A stretch of 7,103 nucleotides of DNA from an uncultured Phaeodactylibacter sp. (GTDB lineage Bacteria; Bacteroidota; Bacteroidia; Chitinophagales; Saprospiraceae), in NCBI GenBank assembly GCA_913062745.1, contig CAJXXJ010000190.1:1-7103 (forward strand), given 5' to 3'. The notes below the pieces were generated by a model. It was not told the origin of the DNA. It saw only the letters and a list, made by a program, of their open reading frames with translations, and ran no database searches. The position numbers were made by a program, and so were the translations under genes. Within the stretch, counting starts at the first letter, position 1; each line of letters opens with the position of its first letter. Shown piece by piece: positions 1 to 5,331 of the stretch.

Positions 1-2
1 TC

Positions 3-197
3 CCGAATAAGATGCTGAACCCGGCCCTCAATACAGATGCCGTCGCCCGTCGGGGTGCCGCTCAAATCAGCAACAGTAAACTGGTAATGCTGCCACGCTG
101 CGGGCATTTCGTACAGTGGGAATGTGCCGGCCGGGTAGTGGAAGAGATGCAGCTGTTTTTGCAGCAGCGCCCGGAGGGCGTGAAGAAAGGGGCTTGA
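3..197 (+). CDS. Alpha/beta hydrolase, C-terminal fragment
   Basis: The frame is open from the window edge to the TGA at 195-197, so only the last 64 or so residues are present. The segment reads like the end of an alpha/beta-hydrolase fold: a strand (SKLVMLPRCGHF) ending in a Gly-His-Phe, then WE and an amphipathic helix finishing in FLQQ. In this superfamily the His of such a GHF motif is the catalytic histidine, and the last helix packs on the core; this is family knowledge. The nucleophile and acid residues lie outside the window, so the substrate cannot be named. The ATG at 12 is internal to the frame and is probably not the real start. The gene converges on the minus-strand gene ending at 412, with a repeat block between them. 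The fold call is fairly sure; the specific enzyme is unknown. Confidence 0.7.
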   Translation, partial: PNKMLNPALNTDAVARRGAAQISNSKLVMLPRCGHFVQWECAGRVVEEMQLFLQQRPEGVKKGA

Positions 198-222
198 GTG
201 AAGGGGGGGAGGAGGTGAGGGG

Positions 223-400
223 GAGAGTGGGAGACTAAGAGAGTGGGAGACGGAGAGAGTGGGAGACTAAGAGAGTGGGAGACGGAGAGAGTGGGTGACT
301 CAGAGAGTGGGAGACGAGGTGAGTGGGAGAGTGGGTGACTCAGAGAGTGGGAGACGAGGTGAGTGGGAGAGTGGGTGACTAAGAGAGTGGGAGAAGGGGG
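223..400. repeat. Nested purine-rich tandem repeat block
   Basis: The basic unit is 16 bp, GAGAGTGGGAGACTAA, alternating with a variant ending GACGGA. Units 223-238 and 239-254 form a 32-bp pair that is repeated exactly at 255-286. A further 16-bp variant (GTGACTCA ending) lies at 287-302. Then a 40-bp unit at 303-342 is repeated at 343-382 with a single difference (C at 341, A at 381), and a partial unit runs to about 396. Preceding it, 198-222 is G-rich low-complexity sequence (a run of seven G at 203-209 and of five G at 219-223) that looks like degenerate repeat. The block fills the gap between two converging genes, and I see no convincing gene in it: the short frames across it only translate the repeat. 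It probably arose by slippage or unequal recombination. Copy number may be unreliable in a draft assembly. Confidence 0.9.
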
Positions 401-411
401 GAGAGTAGTTT

Positions 412-753
412 TTATAGTTCCAGTCCGCCGAGGTCTCCTAAATTCGGCTGCTGATAGTGCTTTTTGGTGTAGGCGCGCTGTTTTTGCCGTTCCAGCACAA
501 GGCGGGCCAGCGCCATATTGGCCGGCTCCGGGTGGTTGGGAGACAGCGCAGCGTTTACCTTTCGCTCGCTGATGTCGAGCCGGTACATGTTGCTGAGCAG
601 CACTTCCAGGTTAAATTCAATCATATGCGCAATCTGATCGGCGAGCAGGCGCAGCAAGTCTTCCTCGGTAGCGATGGGCTCCTCGCCTTCCTGCAGCTCG
701 AAATCGCGCAGAATCAATTGCTTCGTTCCTTCCAAATTTTCCGGTAAGGCCAT
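412..753 (-). CDS. Small conserved-looking hypothetical protein (113 aa)
   Basis: I do not recognise a named family. The protein is soluble, with no signal peptide or membrane segment. After a short N-terminus there is an acidic stretch (LQEGEEPIATEEDL, about residues 20-33). A probably helical segment follows (about 33-70, LLADQIAHMIEFNLEVLLSN), then a basic helix (about 80-100, RLVLERQKQR) and a Gly/Leu-rich tail. The reading frame has coding-like composition, while the overlapping plus-strand frame (457-747) looks like its shadow. The ATG at 753 is the only plausible start; the leader has no Shine-Dalgarno, as usual in Bacteroidota. It lies 69 bp downstream of hppD with a hairpin in between, so it may be transcribed separately or by read-through. 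Nothing in the sequence ties it to tyrosine degradation. Confidence 0.75.
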   Translation of the reverse strand: MALPENLEGTKQLILRDFELQEGEEPIATEEDLLRLLADQIAHMIEFNLEVLLSNMYRLDISERKVNAALSPNHPEPANMALARLVLERQKQRAYTKKHYQQPNLGDLGGLEL

Positions 754-777
754 AGTTGTTAGTTTGCCCCACTACTA

Positions 778-815
778 CTTAGACCATGGTGATCTTAAGA
801 CCACCATGATCTAAG
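778..815 (-). terminator. Stem-loop after hppD, probable terminator or processing site
   Basis: The arms 778-794 and 799-815 pair around a central TTAA. The stem is about 17 bp with two mismatches on the plus strand (C/A and A/C). In RNA read from the minus strand both mismatches become U-G or G-U wobble pairs, so the structure is continuous only in the hppD-direction transcript. It starts 7 bp past the hppD stop and lies 24 bp before the start of the next minus-strand gene. No U-tract follows, so it may be a 3'-end stabiliser or attenuator rather than a classical intrinsic terminator. Confidence 0.6.
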
Positions 816-822
816 CCTCAGG

Positions 823-1947
823 TTAAAGTGTTCCGCGCAGCTCCTGCTCGCGCTCGATGGCTTCGAACAGGGCTTTGAAGTTGCCCTTGCCAAAGGAGCG
901 GGCGCCTTCGCGCTGAATAATTTCGTAGAATACCGTTGGGCGGTCCTGCACCGGCTTGGTGAAAATCTGCAGCAGGTAGCCCTCGTCGTCCCGGTCGATG
1001 AGGATATTGAGGCGCTTAAGCTCCTGCAGGCTCTCGTTGATTTCCCCTACGCGCTCCGTTACCGTCTCGTAGTAGGTGTCCGGCACGCGCAGGAAGTCGA
1101 CCCCCCGCTTGCGCAGCTCATCCACGGTGTGGATGATGTCGTCTGTAGCCACTGCGATGTGCTGTACGCCGGCTGAGCGGTAGTAATCGAGGTACTCCTC
1201 AATCTGTGATTTCTTCAGCCCCTGTGCCGGCTCGTTGATCGGGAATTTGATGTAGCCATTGCCGTTGGACACCACCTTGCTCATCAAAGCGGTGTACTTG
1301 GTGGAGATGTCCTTGTCGTCGAAAGTAACGAGCAGCTTGAAGCCCATTACATCCTGATAGAATTTCACCCACTCGTTCATCTGCCCCAGTTCCACATTGC
1401 CTACGCAGTGGTCCACGTACTTCAGGCCGATAGGCGTCACTTCCATCGGGCTTTCCATAGGGATGAAGCCGGGCATGAAGGCACCCTGATAGTCGTTGCG
1501 CTCCACAAAAGTGTGGATGGTCTCCCCGTAGGTGTGAATAGAAGCAGTGGTGACTTTGCCGTGCTCATCCTCATTGGTTTCGGGCTGTTGGTACGGCTTG
1601 GCACCGCGCTCCACCGCTTTGTCGAAGGCCTCCTGCGCATCGTCTACCCAAAGAGCGAGAACCTTTACGCCATCGCCGTGCTGCCGTACGTGCTCGGCTA
1701 CTTCGTGCTCCGGCGTCAGGGCAGCAGTTAGTATGAAGCGGATTTTATCCTGTTGCAAAACGTAGGAAGCCGTTTCTCTAGCTCCTGTTTCCGGGCCGCG
1801 GTAGGCAATCAGCTCAAAGCCAAAAGCGGTCTGATAGTAGTGCGCAGCTTGCTTGGCGTTGCCCACATAAAATTCTATATAGTCCGTCCCGCGTATGGGG
1901 AAGGTATCCTGATTGGTCTCCGTGGTTGATTTGGTCAGTGTATCCAT
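823..1947 (-). CDS. hppD: 4-hydroxyphenylpyruvate dioxygenase
   Basis: This non-haem Fe(II) enzyme converts 4-hydroxyphenylpyruvate plus O2 to homogentisate and CO2, the second step of tyrosine degradation, in the cytoplasm. At 374 aa it has the usual family length and two vicinal-oxygen-chelate domains: N-terminal about 20-150 (starting RGTDYIEFYVGN) and catalytic about 173-345. The iron facial triad is visible: His180 in YVDHCVGN, His263 in GVQHIAVAT and Glu342 in PTVFYEIIQR. The C-terminal segment with SFGKGNFKALFEAIE (351-365) is a family signature that closes over the active site. The start at 1947 leaves an 18-bp spacer after hmgA, made of three GGTTTT copies on the plus strand, i.e. 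an A-rich leader on the coding strand. That spacing implies one transcript from hmgA into hppD. A hairpin follows the stop codon. No defects are seen. Confidence 0.97.
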   Translation of the reverse strand: MDTLTKSTTETNQDTFPIRGTDYIEFYVGNAKQAAHYYQTAFGFELIAYRGPETGARETASYVLQQDKIRFILTAALTPEHEVAEHVRQHGDGVKVLALWVDDAQEAFDKAVERGAKPYQQPETNEDEHGKVTTASIHTYGETIHTFVERNDYQGAFMPGFIPMESPMEVTPIGLKYVDHCVGNVELGQMNEWVKFYQDVMGFKLLVTFDDKDISTKYTALMSKVVSNGNGYIKFPINEPAQGLKKSQIEEYLDYYRSAGVQHIAVATDDIIHTVDELRKRGVDFLRVPDTYYETVTERVGEINESLQELKRLNILIDRDDEGYLLQIFTKPVQDRPTVFYEIIQREGARSFGKGNFKALFEAIEREQELRGTL

Positions 1948-1965
1948 GGTTTTGGTTTTCGGTTT

Positions 1966-3138
1966 TTAGTTATGCGTCACTTGCTCCGGCAGCCAGCTCT
2001 GATAGTACTCTTTATCCTCCACCGCCATCGCCTGCTCCGTAAGCTGTAGCGGGCGGAAAGTATCCACCATCACGGCCAACTCTTCTGTGCCCTTCTTGCC
2101 GATGCTCTTCTCCACCGTCCCCGGGTGCGGGCCGTGCGGGATGCCGCCGGGGTGCAGCGTAATCATGCCTTTCTCCACATGCTTGCGGCTCATGAAGTCG
2201 CCATCCACATAGTAGAGCACCTCGTCGCTGTCGATGTTGCTGTGGTTGTACGGTGCCGGAATGGCCAGCGGGTGATAGTCGTATAAGCGCGGCACGAAGG
2301 AACAAATCACAAAATTGCGCGCGGCAAACGTCTGATGTACGGGTGGTGGCTGATGCACCCGCCCTGTAATGGGCTCAAAGTTGTGGATGCTGAAGGCATA
2401 CGGATATACGTAACCGTCCCATCCCACCAGGTCAAAGGGGTGGTTGAGATAGTAGTAAGGGTACATCATATCCTGCTTTTTGATGTAAAACAGGAACTCC
2501 CCCTGCTCGTCGTGCGTCTCCAGCTGTGCCGGCTTACGGATATCCCGTTCGCAGAAAGGGGCGTGCTCCATCAACTGGCCGTAGCTGTTGCGGTAGCGGT
2601 TCGGTGTGGTAATGGGGCTGGAAGACTCTACGATGAACAAACGGTTGTCTTCGCTATTAAACTCCATTTGGTATATGGTACCCCGGGGCACGACTACATA
2701 GTCGCCGTACTCAAAATCAACGGTCCCGTACATCGTCTTCAGCCGGCCGCTGCCCTGATGAATGAAAATCACCTCGTCCGCATCTGCATTTTTGAAAAAG
2801 TAATCCGTCATGCTCTTGCGGGGGGCGGCCAGGATGATTTTGCAGTCGTCATTGACCAGCACCGGTTGCCGGCTTTTGAGGTAATCATCCTGCGGCTCCA
2901 CCTGAAAGCCCTTTAGGCTACGGTGCTTGAGCTGTTTGTCGACTACCACCTTAGGCGCTACCGAATAGGGGTCGCCCACCTGTACAATCTGCGTAGGCGC
3001 GTTGACGTGGTAAAGCAGGGAGTGGAGGTCGCTGAAGCCTTCTGTGGAAAAAAGCTCTTCGTGGTAGAGCGTACCGTCGGGCTTGCGGAATTGCGTGTGC
3101 CGTTTGGGAGGCACCTGGCCCTGGCTATAGTAATGCAT
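1966..3138 (-). CDS. hmgA: Homogentisate 1,2-dioxygenase
   Basis: This Fe(II) ring-cleavage enzyme opens homogentisate to maleylacetoacetate and so acts directly on the product of hppD. The N-terminus is family-like (RHTQFRKPDGTLY, 14-26, then STEGF). A jelly-roll-type N-terminal domain spans roughly 95-175 (DEVIFIHQGSGRLKT, YGDYVVVPRGT). The catalytic C-terminal part holds VHQPPPVHQTFAARNF (261-276), PAPYNHSNIDSDE (294-306) and GGIPHGPHPG (331-340). By comparison with the human enzyme (His335, Glu341, His371) the iron ligands should be His299, Glu306 and His335. His-to-Glu spacing is one residue longer here than in the human form, and at 390 aa the protein is shorter than the roughly 430-445 aa forms of proteobacteria and animals. 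The ATG at 3138 matches the expected N-terminus. It is the first of the two dioxygenase genes, 114 bp downstream of the MarR gene. No clear separate promoter was found in that gap. Confidence 0.95.
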   Translation of the reverse strand: MHYYSQGQVPPKRHTQFRKPDGTLYHEELFSTEGFSDLHSLLYHVNAPTQIVQVGDPYSVAPKVVVDKQLKHRSLKGFQVEPQDDYLKSRQPVLVNDDCKIILAAPRKSMTDYFFKNADADEVIFIHQGSGRLKTMYGTVDFEYGDYVVVPRGTIYQMEFNSEDNRLFIVESSSPITTPNRYRNSYGQLMEHAPFCERDIRKPAQLETHDEQGEFLFYIKKQDMMYPYYYLNHPFDLVGWDGYVYPYAFSIHNFEPITGRVHQPPPVHQTFAARNFVICSFVPRLYDYHPLAIPAPYNHSNIDSDEVLYYVDGDFMSRKHVEKGMITLHPGGIPHGPHPGTVEKSIGKKGTEELAVMVDTFRPLQLTEQAMAVEDKEYYQSWLPEQVTHN

Positions 3139-3178
3139 AATCTGGCGGTTTTATTGGTCTCGAATACTTCTCGTAAAG

Positions 3179-3247
3179 GCAGAGGGGAGGAAGTAGCTCT
3201 TAAATTGGTTTTTCGTTTGTTTCGGCTGCTTAGCCTCAGCCCTCTGC
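3179..3247. repeat. Spaced 8-bp inverted repeat upstream of hmgA
   Basis: The arms GCAGAGGG (3179-3186) and CCCTCTGC (3240-3247) are exact reverse complements, separated by 53 bp, in the 114-bp gap between the MarR stop and the hmgA start. They could pair in a minus-strand leader RNA or mark a regulatory region, but 8-bp arms at this spacing may also arise by chance. No good -33/-7 promoter is visible in the gap. Confidence 0.25.
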
Positions 3248-3252
3248 ACGGT

Positions 3253-3726
3253 TTATTTGGTTTCCTCCGGGCTGAGGTTGTCGAATACCATATTTAATGT
3301 GCCCATCAGCTGCCGCATCTGTGCTTCATCCAGGCCGCGCCAGGCTTTTTGGCGGGCATTCTTGATGATAGGCAGTACTTCTTCAATTTTAGCCTTGCCT
3401 TGCTTAGTCAGCCGGATGCGGAAGCGCCGCCGGTCTTTTGGGTCGAGGACCCGCTGCGTAAGCGACTTATTGCACAGCAGATCAATGATCCGGGTGATCG
3501 TCGGCGCGTCTTTAAAGGTAGCTTTGGCAATCTCAAGCTGGCTGAGGCCCTCTCGCTGATTGAGTACCTGCAGCACAACCCACTGATCAATCGTGATGTC
3601 TGCGCCGGCTGCCGAAAGCGTCTGCTGGAAAAACTGCTTCATACGCTTGGCGGTCCGCTCCAGTACAAAACCGGGCATGTCGGACTGCTCTTCGGATAAG
3701 CGCTTGGCTATAGGAGATGTAGGCAA
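3253..3726 (-). CDS. MarR-family transcriptional regulator
   Basis: This is a 157-aa winged helix-turn-helix protein of normal MarR length. N- and C-terminal helices (about 18-42 and 112-150) would form the dimer interface. The DNA-binding part runs about 44-107: ITIDQWVVLQVL, then LSQLEIAKAT, the recognition helix APTITRIIDLL (74-84), and the wing DPKDRRRFRIRLT (95-107), which is the family hallmark. MarR proteins are dimeric repressors, often released by small aromatic or phenolic ligands (family knowledge). It lies directly upstream of hmgA and hppD on the same strand, so the likely job is control of homogentisate metabolism; this is inference from position. The start at 3726 is preceded by a Bacteroidota-type promoter and a dyad, suggesting autoregulation. 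Met17 is a possible alternative start but would leave a long leader. Confidence 0.9.
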   Translation of the reverse strand: MPTSPIAKRLSEEQSDMPGFVLERTAKRMKQFFQQTLSAAGADITIDQWVVLQVLNQREGLSQLEIAKATFKDAPTITRIIDLLCNKSLTQRVLDPKDRRRFRIRLTKQGKAKIEEVLPIIKNARQKAWRGLDEAQMRQLMGTLNMVFDNLSPEETK

Positions 3727-3734
3727 ATTCTAAA

Positions 3735-3777
3735 CAATTTTAGTTACGTCAAAAATAATTGGTGTGCTAACTAATTG
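3735..3777. promoter_or_regulatory. Dyad in the marR promoter, candidate MarR operator
   Basis: The left arm CAATTTTAGTTA (3735-3746) and right arm TAACTAATTG (3768-3777) are inverted copies. The inner seven bases match exactly (TTAGTTA / TAACTAA) and the outer CAAT/ATTG parts match after a two-base insertion in the left arm. One arm falls at the expected transcription start and the other in the spacer between -33 and -7, so a bound dimer or pair of dimers would block polymerase. The centre-to-centre spacing of about 28 bp is longer than a typical single MarR site. Confidence 0.45.
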
Positions 3778-3781
3778 CAAG
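3750..3781 (-). promoter_or_regulatory. Bacteroidota-type promoter of the MarR gene
   Basis: Read on the minus strand, CTTG (3781-3778) is followed after 20 bp by TATTTTTG (3757-3750). The second element fits the TAnnTTTG -7 consensus exactly, and the first is a three-of-four match to the TTTG -33 element at an accepted spacing. Transcription would begin near 3743, giving a leader of about 17 nt before the start codon at 3726. Confidence 0.55.
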
Positions 3782-3823
3782 TTTTTCCGGTAAAAACTAC
3801 ATCCAGGCGTGGTTTATTACCTG

Positions 3824-5221
3824 CTAACGCAGTGCCCGGAGCAATTGCCCGCGCTGCAATTTTACAATTAGCTGCCCACTGAGGATAAGCAATTCCTGCT
3901 CTATCGGCTCTATGGTGTATTTAGTACCGATGTGGGTGAGCAGCTCGTACAAAATTTGTTGGTCCGTATCCGTCAGCGACTGCCCGGTACGCAACAGATT
4001 TACCAACCGCTGCTGTTCTTCTTCCAGCATAATTTTTTCCGGAAGGGGAGCGTCATTGCCCTCTATCAGTACGCTAAAGCTAAAAAACACCTGCTGAATC
4101 CGAAGGGGCTCGCAGTCCGCCACAATCTCCCGGCGCAGACGGGAGCGTCTCGCTTCCAGCCCGCTCGAAGGCAGCCGGGCCGCCACTCCCAGCGAGAAAA
4201 GGGCTCCTTCTTTTTCTGAAAAGGTATACCGGTTGCCATCTGCGTCTGCATCAATAATGAGCAGTACCTTATGCCTGGCAGAGTCCTGCCTCAGTGCTTC
4301 GAATGCGGATACATAGCCAATATTATCCGTCATAGCGCCGTCTATCAGGTGCAGATAAGGCCGCTCTTCGCTATAGCTGCTCACCAGGGTACTGTTTGAA
4401 ATAAATACCGGAAAGCTGCCGCTGGCTTTAATCCCTACCGCCAGAGGCACCTCGTAGGGGCTTAGCCCCTGGTCTACCTCTTTGCGCATGCGGTGCGTAT
4501 AGCCAATGATGCCATAGCGCTCAAGCACCCCCGGGGTGAACGGAAAAATAGCCATGGTATTGATAGTGCTGGCATTGGCAATCATCATAGGCAACGTAAC
4601 CGGGCGCTCAGAACCCGCCGGCACAAAGCAGTCTTCCAGCAATATACTGCGCCCTGTGATCGTATCAGACTGATTGCGCAGCTGATACCCCAGCACCTGA
4701 TTGTCAATGGCCCGCTCCAGGGCGTCTCCGTCATCCACATGAGAAAACCAAAGCCGGGGATTGAACGTAGCCCGTACCAGCACCCCGGTATAAGAATAGG
4801 CTAATGCTTCCTTTGCATTCAGCTGCACGTGCCGCCGCATGGAGAAGGGGCCCTCCAGCTTCGCCCGCTCATGAGTAAACAGCGCGCTGATGTACGCCCC
4901 GCCGGCAAAACCACCGCCGGACACCGTAGACAGGTAGTCCACTTCCCGCAGCAGCCCCTGATAGCCCTGCCCTTCAAAGTCCTCCAGACCCAGCATGATG
5001 CCGAGCCCTAAATTAGCTGCCCGCGAGCCGCCTCCGGATATTGCCAGCGCCACCGCCATGCTGCTGTCCTGTCCCGGCCTGAGCTGTACGCTTTTGTAGT
5101 AGCCCAGGTCTACCATAGGTGGCGATTCCCCGTCTTTCATAAACTGCGTTCGGTCCGGATAAATCTTGGGGTTGCACGAAAGCAAGCCGAGGAACAGTGC
5201 AAAAAGGAGTCGTTTTCTCAT
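3824..5221 (-). CDS. Patatin-like phospholipase, predicted lipoprotein
   Basis: The 465-aa protein starts with a lipoprotein signal peptide: MRKR, a hydrophobic stretch (LLFALFLGLL), then the lipobox LLSC with Cys16 as the lipidated residue, so it should be anchored in a membrane facing the periplasm or exterior. The patatin core begins at about residue 56 with AVALAISGGGSRAA, whose SGGGSR (62-67) forms the oxyanion hole. The nucleophile is Ser101 in STVSGGGFAGG, and the catalytic dyad Asp is Asp294 in LIDGAMTDNIGY (DGA in place of the commoner DGG). Family members hydrolyse acyl esters of phospholipids or other lipids; the substrate here is unknown. The region after about 360 (REIVADCEPLRIQQVFFSFS) and the helical tail are unassigned. 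The start at 5221 is set by the signal peptide. Transcription runs toward the MarR gene, 97 bp away, but the latter has its own promoter. Confidence 0.9.
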   Translation of the reverse strand: MRKRLLFALFLGLLSCNPKIYPDRTQFMKDGESPPMVDLGYYKSVQLRPGQDSSMAVALAISGGGSRAANLGLGIMLGLEDFEGQGYQGLLREVDYLSTVSGGGFAGGAYISALFTHERAKLEGPFSMRRHVQLNAKEALAYSYTGVLVRATFNPRLWFSHVDDGDALERAIDNQVLGYQLRNQSDTITGRSILLEDCFVPAGSERPVTLPMMIANASTINTMAIFPFTPGVLERYGIIGYTHRMRKEVDQGLSPYEVPLAVGIKASGSFPVFISNSTLVSSYSEERPYLHLIDGAMTDNIGYVSAFEALRQDSARHKVLLIIDADADGNRYTFSEKEGALFSLGVAARLPSSGLEARRSRLRREIVADCEPLRIQQVFFSFSVLIEGNDAPLPEKIMLEEEQQRLVNLLRTGQSLTDTDQQILYELLTHIGTKYTIEPIEQELLILSGQLIVKLQRGQLLRALR

Positions 5222-5247
5222 GACAAATGGGTGTTAAACAAAAAAAA

Positions 5248-5273
5248 AGATATACCGGGAAATTGTTATATCT
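5248..5273. promoter_or_regulatory. AT-rich dyad between divergent genes
   Basis: AGATATA (5248-5254) and TATATCT (5267-5273) are exact inverted arms with a 12-bp spacer, next to a run of nine A (5240-5248). It sits 26 bp upstream of the patatin start, inside the 110-bp divergent region 5222-5331, a plausible operator or core-promoter position. No strict TAnnTTTG element was found on the patatin strand. Confidence 0.3.
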
Positions 5274-5281
5274 AACCTTTG

Positions 5282-5302
5282 AAATGGCTCCAAAAGCCAT
5301 TT
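5282..5302. promoter_or_regulatory. Perfect 8-bp hairpin upstream of the kinase gene
   Basis: AAATGGCT (5282-5289) and AGCCATTT (5295-5302) are exact inverted arms around a 5-nt loop. It lies 30 bp before the sensor-kinase start, immediately after a -7-like TAACCTTTG (5273-5281, one base too long for TAnnTTTG). It could be an operator or a leader-RNA hairpin. Confidence 0.35.
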
Positions 5303-5331
5303 GGAATACCTGAGCAACCCAATATACAAAT

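Noticed and set aside
203..231. G-quadruplex in the G-rich leader of the repeat block
   Set aside because: Four G3 runs can be chosen, but only with a 9-nt loop, and the repeat proper has GGG runs about 13 nt apart, outside the usual motif.
223..400. CRISPR array
   Set aside because: Units are 16-40 bp in direct contact without unique spacers, and no cas gene is nearby.
457..747. Plus-strand 96-aa frame opposite the hypothetical gene
   Set aside because: It overlaps the better minus-strand frame almost entirely, has no recognisable domain, and its apparent regularity follows from the opposite strand's codons.
1948..1965. GGTTTT triple repeat between hmgA and hppD as a regulatory element
   Set aside because: It is an 18-bp spacer that reads as an A-rich translation leader on the coding strand, usual for Bacteroidota.
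2335..2916. Plus-strand 193-aa frame inside hmgA
   Set aside because: It is antisense to a clear full-length HmgA and has no family features; a long antisense frame is common in coding DNA of this composition.
3781..3797. GTTTTT/AAAAAC hairpin after the patatin stop as a terminator
   Set aside because: The stem is six AT-dominated pairs, has no following U-tract in the minus direction and overlaps the proposed -33 element of the MarR promoter.
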